39,073 nucleotides of DNA from Rhodospirillaceae bacterium (GTDB taxonomy: Bacteria; Pseudomonadota; Alphaproteobacteria; Rhodospirillales; JABHCV01): assembly GCA_018671895.1 (NCBI GenBank), contig JABHGV010000061.1:1-39073 (forward strand), read 5' to 3'. The notes under the pieces are model-generated. The model had not been told where the DNA came from. It saw nothing but the letters and a program-made list of their open reading frames with translations, and made no database searches. This document shows, piece by piece, positions 24,975 through 33,800 of the stretch; position 1 is the first letter of the stretch, and the number at the start of each line of letters is the position of its first letter. The translations under genes were made by a program, and so were the position numbers.

Positions 24975-26015
24975 ATGTTTCACGGAGATATATCTAGCAG
25001 TAACGACACAGCCGGTGTGGCAGTCGTCAACTACAAAATGCCTCGGATGCACACCAAAGAAGAAGTTTTGGAAAATTGCCATAAAATTGCCGAAATGATC
25101 AAAGGCATGAAGGTTGGCCTGCCGGGAATGGACCTTGTTATTTTTCCCGAGTATAGCACCCACGGCATTATGTACGACGAAAAGGAAATGTATGAAACTG
25201 CCTCGGAATGTCCCGGCGCGGAAACTGAAATCTTTGCCGAAGCCTGTCGTGAAGCTGGTGTCTGGGGTGTTTTCTCGTTGACCGGGGAACGTCATGAGGA
25301 ACATCCAAACAAGGCACCTTATAACACCTTGATTCTGATGAACGATAAGGGTGAAATTGTTCAGAAATATCGCAAGATCATGCCTTGGGTTCCCATTGAA
25401 GGCTGGTATCCGGGCAACTGCACATACGTTGCCGAAGGTCCAAAGGGATTGAAGGTCAGCCTGATCATTTGTGATGATGGTAACTATCCTGAAATCTGGC
25501 GAGATTGTGCCATGAAGGGTGCCGAATTGATTGTTCGTTGCCAAGGTTACATGTACCCGGCCAAGGAACAGCAGGTCACTATGGCTAAAGCTATGGCATG
25601 GTCAAACAACTGTTATGTTGCGGTTGCCAATGCAACAGGCTTTGACGGGGTTTATTCTTACTTCGGTTATTCTGCAATTATCGGTTTCGATGGCAGAACA
25701 CTAGGGTCATGCGCCGAAGAAGAAATGGGTATTCAGTACGCTCAGCTTTCAGTTTCGGCCATTCGCGATGCCCGTAAAAATGGTCAGTCGCAGAACCATT
25801 TGTTCAAACTTCTGCATCGTGGCTACACAGGTAAAATCAATTCCGGTGAAGGTGATATTGGCGTTGCCGAGTGTCCGTTCGATTTCTACAAGAAATGGGT
25901 CACCGATCCAGAAGGTACCCGCAAGGAAGTCGAAGCGATTACCCGTGAAACTGTTGGCACGGAAGAGTGCCCGATGGAAGGTATCCCGAACGAGAAGACG
26001 GGTTCTCACCGCTAA
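24975..26015 (+). CDS. amiE: aliphatic amidase (acylamide amidohydrolase)
   Basis: The 346-residue nitrilase-superfamily amidase is close to Pseudomonas AmiE over its whole length and has the same length. It begins [12 protein letters not shown]. The catalytic triad is visible as Glu59 in IFPEYS, Lys134 in YRKIMPW and Cys166 in [13 protein letters not shown]. It hydrolyses short amides such as acetamide and propionamide to the acid and ammonia in the cytoplasm. The ATG at 24975 follows GGGAGG; an upstream TTG would add 17 unrelated residues. It closes the transporter operon, and a strong terminator follows, so amide uptake and hydrolysis share the AmiR-controlled transcript. Confidence 0.97.
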   Translation: MFHGDISSSNDTAGVAVVNYKMPRMHTKEEVLENCHKIAEMIKGMKVGLPGMDLVIFPEYSTHGIMYDEKEMYETASECPGAETEIFAEACREAGVWGVFSLTGERHEEHPNKAPYNTLILMNDKGEIVQKYRKIMPWVPIEGWYPGNCTYVAEGPKGLKVSLIICDDGNYPEIWRDCAMKGAELIVRCQGYMYPAKEQQVTMAKAMAWSNNCYVAVANATGFDGVYSYFGYSAIIGFDGRTLGSCAEEEMGIQYAQLSVSAIRDARKNGQSQNHLFKLLHRGYTGKINSGEGDIGVAECPFDFYKKWVTDPEGTRKEVEAITRETVGTEECPMEGIPNEKTGSHR

Positions 26016-26032
26016 TCCCTGGTGGCTGGTGA

Positions 26033-26074
26033 AGAGAGGAGGGGATTTCCCTCCTCTCTGCTGGCCTTTTTTTT
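26033..26074 (+). terminator. strong intrinsic terminator after amiE
   Basis: An exact eleven-base stem (AGAGAGGAGGG / CCCTCCTCTCT) with loop GATTT is followed, after seven bases, by eight T residues. It separates the transporter-amidase transcript from the NorQ/NorD-type genes, so those need read-through or a promoter of their own. Confidence 0.88.
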
Positions 26075-26099
26075 GTGCTTGTAATTGGTTTATTTCGTG

Positions 26100-26897
26100 A
26101 TGCCACTTAGTGATTATTTGATTGACGATGAACCCTACTATCATGCTGTTGGTAAGGAAGTAGGGCATTTTGAAGCCGCTTATGCGGATCGCATGCCGAT
26201 CATGCTTAAAGGCCCGACCGGTTGTGGCAAAACCCGTTTTGTCGAACATATGGCATGGAAGTTGAAAAAACCGTTGGTTACGGTTTCCTGCCACGAAGAT
26301 ATGACGGCATCAGATCTGGTTGGGCGCTTTCTATTAGATGCCGAAGGTACTGTTTGGCATGACGGTCCCTTGACGTTGGCAGTCCGCCACGGAGCGATTT
26401 GTTACCTGGACGAAATTGTCGAAGCCCGACAGGACACAACCGTTGTTATCCATTCCCTGACCGATGACAGGCGTATTTTGCCACTGGAGAAAAAGAACGA
26501 GGTGTTGAGCGCGCATCCCGATTTCCAACTTGTTATTTCCTATAACCCCGGATACCAGAGTGTCCTCAAGGATTTAAAAGAATCGACGAAACAGCGCTTC
26601 GGTGCGATTGATTTCAACTACCCATCTGCCGATGTTGAAGCCGAAATTATCGCCCATGAATCCGGTGTCGATGGTGAAATTGCCGCGACACTGGTCAAGA
26701 TCGCAGAACGCTCTCGCAATCTTAAAGGCCACGGACTGGAAGAAGGGGCATCAACGCGTATGCTTATTCATGTTGGCCAATTAATCAATCGGGGGCTTCC
26801 CTTGGGCGAGGCTTGTGAGATCGCTTTGGTTCTGCCGATTACAGATGACCCTGATATTCGCAGTGCGCTGGGATCAGCCATAGCGGCGTGCGCATAG
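26100..26897 (+). CDS. MoxR-type AAA+ ATPase, NorQ/CbbQ family
   Basis: The 265-residue ATPase has Walker A GPTGCGKT at residues 38-45, the NorQ/CbbQ signature [17 protein letters not shown], Walker [14 protein letters not shown] and sensor motif ISYNPGYQ. These hexameric ATPases work with a VWA-domain partner to insert metals into, or remodel, enzymes such as nitric oxide reductase (NorQ/NorD) or Rubisco (CbbQ/CbbO). The partner is the next gene, but neither NOR nor Rubisco is in the window. The client may be the amidase, the transporter or something elsewhere. The start is taken at ATG 26100; no clear ribosome site is visible. Confidence 0.92.
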   Translation: MPLSDYLIDDEPYYHAVGKEVGHFEAAYADRMPIMLKGPTGCGKTRFVEHMAWKLKKPLVTVSCHEDMTASDLVGRFLLDAEGTVWHDGPLTLAVRHGAICYLDEIVEARQDTTVVIHSLTDDRRILPLEKKNEVLSAHPDFQLVISYNPGYQSVLKDLKESTKQRFGAIDFNYPSADVEAEIIAHESGVDGEIAATLVKIAERSRNLKGHGLEEGASTRMLIHVGQLINRGLPLGEACEIALVLPITDDPDIRSALGSAIAACA

Positions 26898-26921
26898 CAC
26901 CAGCAAGGGGATGGGCAAATT

Positions 26922-29213
26922 ATGACAGGCCCCGGCATAAAGGATTTCCTGAAAGTCATTTCTGATAATGGCGTGCGAAGCGATGACAGCTATTTGACAG
27001 AAGCTGCCATGGAAATTTTTCCAGACACATATGCGCCACGATGGCTCAGGGCCTGTAGAAAGCTTGAAAATGCTGGCTATGGCGCCCCTGTGTTGAATGC
27101 CTACGTGCGCTATTCTTTGGATGTTGCACAATTGGTTGGCCCAGACAGGGCCATTGCCCTGGCTGATGTTGTTTCATCAGTCGCCATTAAAGCCGGACGC
27201 GCAGCTGCCGAGAGTTTATCTTTTGCAGCACTTAAAGCAGCAGAGCGGCTTGATAAGGATCAGCAACGGTTTCGTTCCTGGATGGGCCTGATGGAGCGCT
27301 TTGCTGACTTGGCACCTGAATCTGTCGGCTTGGTTCTCGACAAAATGGACGAGCTTCTTACCAAGCTTAATGTATCGCGACTTGAAGCCTGGATACTAGC
27401 AGGGGTACGTTCTGCCGGAACGGATGCGGAAAGACGGCTGGCGTTTTTTTCGTTCGAGGATACCGAGGCTGACCGTTGGTTAGACCATGAAGCCGGCGCA
27501 GTTGTTCTTTCGGAAATGAGTCGTGAATTAAAGGCCTACATGGGCGCCTTGTGGAATATTCGTATTCCTTTACGCGAACCGGCAGCAAATGCCCCTGACC
27601 ATGGGCGGCGCAGGGCAAGTTTCGGCCCTGGAATTGTCCGTGTGCCTTCCGCATTCCCAGGCTTCAGGGGCCAGCAGGCAGAAGACCTGTTTCGAGCCGT
27701 CGTCGCCCATATTGGCGCGCACATGTTGTATTCTGGCCCGCAGTTCCCCGTTGCCGAGCTCAAACCCGTACAAGTGGTCTTGATTTCTCTTATTGAAGAC
27801 GCACGGGTTGAACAATTGGCCATGCGTGATTTCCCCGGACTTCGCCGCTTATGGGTGCCCTTTCATATTGCACAGGCGACAGGATCAATGACGGCGCCAA
27901 GCCTGATGGCCAGGTTATCCCGTGCCCTGATTGATCCGGATTTCAAAGATGTTGATGGCTGGATCACAAGAGCCCGTAAAATGTTTTACGAGCGCAAGGA
28001 TGAGTGGGAAGACCCTTTGATCAGTCGACAAATCGGTGGTCTGATCGGTAACGACATGGGGCAGATGCGCGTTCAGTTCAACGCAAAATCCTACGTCATA
28101 GAACCGCCATATCGCGACGATAATTTGGGCCTTTGGGATTTTGGCGAACAGGAATCACCAGAGACACAGGAAGCAGAACAGCTTTTTGATTCAGTCAACA
28201 TTGAAGAGCAACAAGATGATGACGACGCCCCGCCGGACAGAGAGCGCGATGAACTTGAAGAAAACGAGGAAGATGATACCAACAGAATGAACATCGATTT
28301 TGTTGAAGAAGATGGTGTACCAGTTGCCCGTTATCCGGAATATGACTACGTCACCGGACGTTCAAGACCGGAATGGACGACCATCGTCGAATATGCGCCA
28401 ACGCCCGGCCCGGCCCATATGATCGACGATATCCTCGAAGAACAGGCTTATGTAGTGAACCGCATCAAGTCTTTGATTACGCAGGCAAAAGTAAGCCAGC
28501 CCCAGAAAATTCAACGGCAGGCTGAAGGCGATTTTCTCGATCTCAATGCCAGCATTGAAGCCATGATTAGCCGCCGCGTGGGAGAAGAGCCCGATCCAAA
28601 CGTATATGGGCGATCCGAACGGCGGAACCGTGATTTATCCGTTCATGTTCTGCTCGATATATCTGAATCAACCAAGGACAAGGTTGTGGGTTCAAACAAC
28701 AGTGTTCTGGACCTTGAGCGTCAAGCAACGGCACTCCTGGCGCATGCGATGTCGGGCCTGGGAGATCCCTTCGCCATCGCTGCTTTCAGTTCCAACCGGC
28801 GCGAAGAAGTTCGTTACCACAGGATTAAAGATTTTGGCTCCCCGTATGGGGCCGTATCAAAATCCTGGCTTGCCGGATTACAAGGTGGGTTTTCAACCCG
28901 TCTTGGTGCAGCCATGCGTCATGCATCCGAAGATTTAAAGAAACAACTGACCCACCGAAAGCTTCTTCTTGTTGTTACTGACGGCGAACCCTCGGATGTT
29001 GATGTATCCGATAAGAATTATCTAGTCGAGGATGCCCGTCACGTTATCCATGATCTGGCTATGGACGGTGTTGACGTATTTTGCGTCGGCTTGGATTCTG
29101 GCGGGGACAGTTATTTGACGCGAATTTTTGGGCGGCGCAATGTGGTTCAGATTGACAGGCTTGAACGACTTCCCGAAAGGCTCCCCATGCTATACTTCAG
29201 ATTGACCGCCTGA
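26922..29213 (+). CDS. VWA-domain protein, NorD/CbbO family
   Basis: The 763-residue protein has a helical N-terminal half and a highly acidic linker around residues 425-450 (EEQQDDDDAPP, then ELEENEEDD). A C-terminal von Willebrand A domain holds the metal-ion-dependent adhesion motif DISEST in HVLLDISEST near residue 576 and VVTDGEPSD near 685. It is the standard partner of the preceding NorQ/CbbQ ATPase and recognises the target protein. It starts 24 bp after the ATPase stop. Which enzyme the pair serves in this amide cluster is an open question. Confidence 0.92.
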   Translation: MTGPGIKDFLKVISDNGVRSDDSYLTEAAMEIFPDTYAPRWLRACRKLENAGYGAPVLNAYVRYSLDVAQLVGPDRAIALADVVSSVAIKAGRAAAESLSFAALKAAERLDKDQQRFRSWMGLMERFADLAPESVGLVLDKMDELLTKLNVSRLEAWILAGVRSAGTDAERRLAFFSFEDTEADRWLDHEAGAVVLSEMSRELKAYMGALWNIRIPLREPAANAPDHGRRRASFGPGIVRVPSAFPGFRGQQAEDLFRAVVAHIGAHMLYSGPQFPVAELKPVQVVLISLIEDARVEQLAMRDFPGLRRLWVPFHIAQATGSMTAPSLMARLSRALIDPDFKDVDGWITRARKMFYERKDEWEDPLISRQIGGLIGNDMGQMRVQFNAKSYVIEPPYRDDNLGLWDFGEQESPETQEAEQLFDSVNIEEQQDDDDAPPDRERDELEENEEDDTNRMNIDFVEEDGVPVARYPEYDYVTGRSRPEWTTIVEYAPTPGPAHMIDDILEEQAYVVNRIKSLITQAKVSQPQKIQRQAEGDFLDLNASIEAMISRRVGEEPDPNVYGRSERRNRDLSVHVLLDISESTKDKVVGSNNSVLDLERQATALLAHAMSGLGDPFAIAAFSSNRREEVRYHRIKDFGSPYGAVSKSWLAGLQGGFSTRLGAAMRHASEDLKKQLTHRKLLLVVTDGEPSDVDVSDKNYLVEDARHVIHDLAMDGVDVFCVGLDSGGDSYLTRIFGRRNVVQIDRLERLPERLPMLYFRLTA

Positions 29214-29224
29214 CGGACTGTTTG

Positions 29225-30085
29225 ATGAATAGCCCTGCCAATTCCCTGACCCAGATCCCCCGCGATGTGCTCACCGGAATTGCGCAGATCATGCTGCAAC
29301 CGTCCCCTCTTGTCGGGTTGGCCTTTCTGATAGGATCCTTTCTCAATTCACCCATGCTTGCGCTTTTTGGCGTCGTGGGGTGCCTAGCCAGCACCATGAT
29401 GGCGTGGCTCTGCAAGTTTCCCTCTGAAGAACGCTCTCAAGGCCTGTATGGCTTTAACGGGGGACTTATTGGACTGGGCGTCGGCTATTTTTACGCTGTT
29501 TCTCTGCCGCTTCTTGTTCCTGTGGTTCTGGGCGCCATGGTTTCATCACTCGTTATGTACAAGATGATGCAAATTGGCTTACGTCCCTTTACCTTTCCTT
29601 TTGTCATCGTAACCTGGGTCATCATGTTGATCCTATCAGTGACTGGATTGGCATCCATAAGTGGCTGGTCCACACCTAATCCAACCTCTATCGATGTGCT
29701 GGAAAGCCTTTCCAGGGGATATGGACAGGTATTATTTCAGGAAAATATTTTAACAGGCCTGATCTTTATCGGCGCGATCCTGATACGGGATTGGGTGCAA
29801 GGTCTGTATGCTTCCATGGCAACGGTTATGGGGCTGCTTTGTGGCTATTTGGCCGGCTTTCCCATTGATGCGGTCAACCTTGGATTGTTCGGATACAGCG
29901 CAGTGCTTTGCGGAATTCTTTTTGCGGGGCGTACAGGAAGGGATTTCATCAATGCCGTGATAGCAATCCTTCTTTCCATTGCAATCGTACGCCTATTTCA
30001 CATGGCTGGCATTCCACCCTTTACCTTTCCATTCGTGCTTGCATCGTGGGTGGTTCTATGGGGCTGCTCTAAATTTCAATCATAG
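29225..30085 (+). CDS. UT-family urea transporter
   Basis: The 286-residue membrane protein has the internal duplication of the UT family (PF03253). Each half starts with an LxQxxF-like helix and contains a hydrophobic FxxPFVxxxW segment: RPFTFPFVIVTWVIM and IPPFTFPFVLASWVVLW. GFNGGLIGLGVGYF and GYSAVLCGILFAG are the matching channel helices. UT proteins are selective channels for urea and small amides. It starts 11 bases after the VWA gene, so the three genes form one unit. No urease is present, so export or import of an amide or urea-like solute is a guess. Confidence 0.86.
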   Translation: MNSPANSLTQIPRDVLTGIAQIMLQPSPLVGLAFLIGSFLNSPMLALFGVVGCLASTMMAWLCKFPSEERSQGLYGFNGGLIGLGVGYFYAVSLPLLVPVVLGAMVSSLVMYKMMQIGLRPFTFPFVIVTWVIMLILSVTGLASISGWSTPNPTSIDVLESLSRGYGQVLFQENILTGLIFIGAILIRDWVQGLYASMATVMGLLCGYLAGFPIDAVNLGLFGYSAVLCGILFAGRTGRDFINAVIAILLSIAIVRLFHMAGIPPFTFPFVLASWVVLWGCSKFQS

Positions 30086-30103
30086 ATTTTTTATTCTTCT
30101 TCA

Positions 30104-30170
30104 ATGTCCGCTTTGGGGCAGAAGCGGAAGTCAGTAACAGCTTGTACAGATCCGCTAGCCGATGCAAAGC
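30104..30170. repeat. 67-bp palindromic repeat, copy A1 (right end lost)
   Basis: Identical to 36099-36165 except for one base. It contains a TCCGCTT-TGGGGCAG-AAGCGGA hairpin. Copy A2 continues into AAAGCGGAC, completing an inverted repeat with its GTCCGCTTT start; here that end is replaced by the direct-repeat block. It starts 18 bases after the urea-transporter stop. Confidence 0.82.
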
Positions 30171-30203
30171 AAACCAGGTTTCAGTGTCCCAAAATTGTCC
30201 CAA
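30169..30203. repeat. direct repeat DR, right copy
   Basis: 35 bp matching 17815-17849 with one mismatch, in the same orientation. It abuts and replaces the end of palindromic repeat A1. With the left copy it brackets about 12.3 kb carrying exactly the amide/urea module. Confidence 0.8.
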
Positions 30204-30451
30204 GGCAGGTGAGGAGTGGGTGTAGGAAGGTCTGCTTACAGTCTTAAACAGAACCTCTTGGTATGCTGTGTAAGACTTCAGCTAATAGCCAAGAAGAGAC
30301 ATTAGGGCGCCTGATCTGAGTCAAGTCATTTGAACATACCAATATATATATTAATATTGCTGGTTCACTGAATTTGGCACTTTAATCATCAATAGATCTG
30401 AAGCTGTGAGTGCGTGTGTTGCCCCGGGAAATTGACCGCGAGACACAAACG

Positions 30452-30854
30452 ATGAGAAAAGTTTGTCTGGATGAGGAATCATCCGGTAAGACGCTAATTC
30501 TCATGCGTGTCTTCTGTTTATTTACCTTGTTGATGGCTGGAATTTTGACCCAGTTTAACGCATTGGCGGCGCCCCCCCCTCACGTATTACCGTTACATAT
30601 TGTGAAGAATGTGTTCCGTTCCAATTCACCAATGCGGATGGAAAAGCCGATGGCCAGATCATTGATTACTGGAAACTGTGGTCGAAGAAAACAGGCGTTG
30701 CCGTCCAGTTCGTGCCAGCAACCTGGAACCAAACATTAACAAACGTCCGTGACGGCAAAGTGGACGCCCACGCTGGCCTGTTTTTCAGTGACGAGCGGAA
30801 CACATATCTAGACTACGGATCGACGCTATCCGGGTCGGCGAAGCCGACATCCAT
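30452..30854 (+). pseudogene. broken 5' end of the large sensor kinase gene (signal peptide and first SBP domain in other frames)
   Basis: A signal peptide (MRVFCLFTLLMAGILTQF, ATG at 30503) is in one frame up to a run of eight C at 30572-30579. The next frame then reads ITVTYCEECVPFQF, then IDYWKLWSKKTGVAVQFV and DGKVDAHAGLFFSDERNTYL, a clear start of an SBP_bac_3 domain. Near 30815 the coding sense shifts again into the frame of the long kinase, reading RVGEADIHMGMF. One missing C would explain the first break. The second break also skips most of a domain, so it looks like a deletion with a frame change. Sequencing error at the C-run is possible. Confidence 0.65.
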
Positions 30855-33800
30855 ATGGGAATGTTCAAGACCGAAGACCGGGAAAAGTGGCTGGCTTTCT
30901 CCAACCCCATACAAGTCATCAAGACGGGCCTGTTTTTAAAATCGGATTCAACCGAAGGCGATTCCATGGTCGCGCTGAAAGGAAAGCGCGTGGCTGCCGT
31001 CGCCGGGAGCTATCAGGCGCGCTATATCGAAGATAAATATCCCGAGGTCAGCCTTCACGCCGTTGCCGATCGTACGGAGTACCTGATGGCCATGATGCGG
31101 GGCGACGTTGTCGCGATTGTCGAGGAGGTCCCGACAATTAATGCCGCGCTAGCCAAGTTCGGGCTGACAGGCATGGTTTCCCGCAGGGCTGAGCTGTTTG
31201 AAAACCAAATCTTTGCCAGTGTGCGCAAGGACAACACAGCCATGCTTGAACTTGTGAAGTCAGGCTTGGCCAGTATTCCACGGGAACGTCTGGCCGAAAT
31301 CGAAGCGCGCTGGGTCATCAACCCCGAGGATCGATTTTTCAGTGATACCCAAGGCGTCGCCCGCCTGAACAACGCCGAGAAGCAATGGATCGCGCAACGT
31401 CCGTTGTTGCGATTCGCTGTCACCGATTTCATTCGCCCCATCGATATCGTCGACAAAGAGGGAAACTACACCGGGCTAAATGCCGACCTTATCGCGTTGC
31501 TGAACAAGAAACTGGGCACCAACATCGTGCCCGAGTTTTTCAAATCATGGAGCGCCGTGGTCAAAGCAGCGACGGATGGAAAGGTGGACGGCGCCTTCAG
31601 CGTCTCGCGTACGCCCGAACGGCAACGCTCGCTGAACTTCACGCAGCCCTACGCCTATGACCCGATTATTGTCGTGGCTCGAGACGACGAAAAAAACGTC
31701 ACCAACTGGGATTCCCTTAAAGGGCAAAAAGTGGTGGCGATCGAAAAGACCGCAATTATTGACGAATTGCGCGCCCAGGTCGCCGACGGGATGCTGATCG
31801 AATCCGGGAGCGATGCCGAAGCCATCAAACTTCTCGCCGATGGAAGTGTTGATGCCTACGTCGGTTCTTTGATCACCTTTGGCAACGCGCAAAAGAAGAA
31901 CTACGTACCCGGTTTGAGCATTGTCGAAAAACGCAACATCGAGAGCGGCTCCCTGCGTATTGGCATGCACAAAAACCAACCCGTGCTGGCGTCGATCATG
32001 ACCAAGGGCGTCAATGCGCTGACCCGGGAAGAACTGGCGAGGCTGCACGAACGCTGGCTGGCGGCCAAGCCCCCGTCCAGTCTGGTGGGCAGCCTGCGCG
32101 CCAGTCTTACACGCGAGCAGCGGGTCTGGCTGGACGCCCATCCGAAGTTACGGCTGGGTGACGACTTCGCATGGCCGCCTTTCAGCTTTATGGACAAGAA
32201 CGATGCTTTCTCCGGCATCGCCTCGGGCTATGCCGAGGCCTTGGGCAAGAGGCTGGGGATCGAGTTACTGCCGGTTCTGGGCCTGTCGTGGCCCGAGGTT
32301 ATAAAACGCATTAAATTGGGAAAGGTCGATGTTCTGCCCGCCGTGTCCCGCACGCCCGAGCGTGAGCAATTCCTGAACTTCACAAAGCCCTATATTTCCT
32401 TTCCCGTCGTCATCGCCACCCGCAAGGACGCACCCTTCGTCGATGACCTGGGAAACCTTGGCGACCTGAAGGTGGGCGTTGTCGAAGACTACGTCACCGA
32501 TGAACTGCTGACGAAAAGTTACCCGCAACTGGATATCGTTCGGGTCAAGAACGTCAGTAACGGTCTTCGTGACCTGGAAAACGGGGATATTCAGGCGTTC
32601 GTCGATAATCTGGCCGTCATCACCTATGAAATCAAACGATCCGAGCTTCAAAACGTCAAAATCGCCGCCCCTACTGAGCACCGTTTCGAATTATCATTCG
32701 GCGTACGCAAGGACTGGCCCGGTTTGATCGCGCTTCTGGACAAGGCACTAGACACCATCGATGAAAAGGAGCGGAACTCCATCAAGAACACCTGGATGGC
32801 CGTTGAGGTTAAGTTCGGTCTGGATCTGAGAACCATCCTGATCTGGGCGGTTCCAATCGGCGGTAGCGCCCTTTTGGTCATTGCCTTTATCGTTGTGTGG
32901 AACCGCAAGCTGGGCGTGGAAATCGAGCAACGAAAAAAGGCGGAAGCAGAGATCCGGACTAGCGAAGTGCGAACACGTGCGATTATCGACAATGCGAACG
33001 ATGGGATCATCGTTATAGGCTCGGATGGCATTGTCCAAGACTTTAGCCCTGCTGCGGAAAATATTTTCGGTCACACGTCAGCCGAAGTTATCGGCAGGAA
33101 CGTAAGCATGCTGATGCCTGAACCGATGCGTAGTCAACACGACGCCGAATTAAAACACTACCTGGATGGTGCCGAGGCACGAGTGGTTGGAATTACACGC
33201 GAGGTTATTGGTCTTCGCAAAAACGGAACTACCTTTCCCATGGATCTCTCGGTTGGAGAGGCAAATCTGGGTGATGAGGTTATTTTTACCGGCACGGTTC
33301 GCGATATCACCGAACGAAAAGAAGCGGAACGTGTGTTAGCGCATAAAGAAGCCCAGCTTCGTTTGGCGATGGATAACATGCCCGGCGGCATGCTCTTGAT
33401 TGATAGTGAACAAAATTTCTTACTCTTTAATCGCCAGTATTCGGAACTGTTCGATTTCCCGGATGATCTCATTGCGGAAGATAGGCCGGCGCTTGATATG
33501 ATTAGTTTCCAGGCTCAGCGAGGGGACTATGGAAGTGGTCGATATGTCAAAATCGTCAACGAAATGATGAGCACCCTTAGAAGTGAAGAACACCAGCAAT
33601 ATGAACGAACCCTCACAAATGGTCGCACACTGGAGGTAAGCCTTGCTCCAACGCCGGATGGTGGTGCCGTTATCGTTGCTACCAACATCACCGAACGCAA
33701 AATAGCTGAGGAAAAACTTTCCTTCACCCAATATGCGGTCGACAACACAGTAGACCCCGTATTCTGGGTTAACCCGGTCGACGCCAGTCTGGAATATGTC

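Larger units (their letters stand above)
30086..30451. other. intergenic region rich in dispersed repeats
   Basis: Between the urea-transporter gene and the broken kinase gene I see no intact gene. It holds a truncated palindromic repeat (30104-30170), the right copy of the 35-bp direct repeat (30169-30203), a degenerate palindrome from GTCTG at 30230 to AGACAT near 30302, and an AT-rich stretch around 30340-30360 that could hold the kinase promoter. Confidence 0.6.

Noticed and set aside
17815-30203. CRISPR array
   Set aside because: The repeats are few, kilobases apart and not separated by uniform spacers; no cas genes are present.
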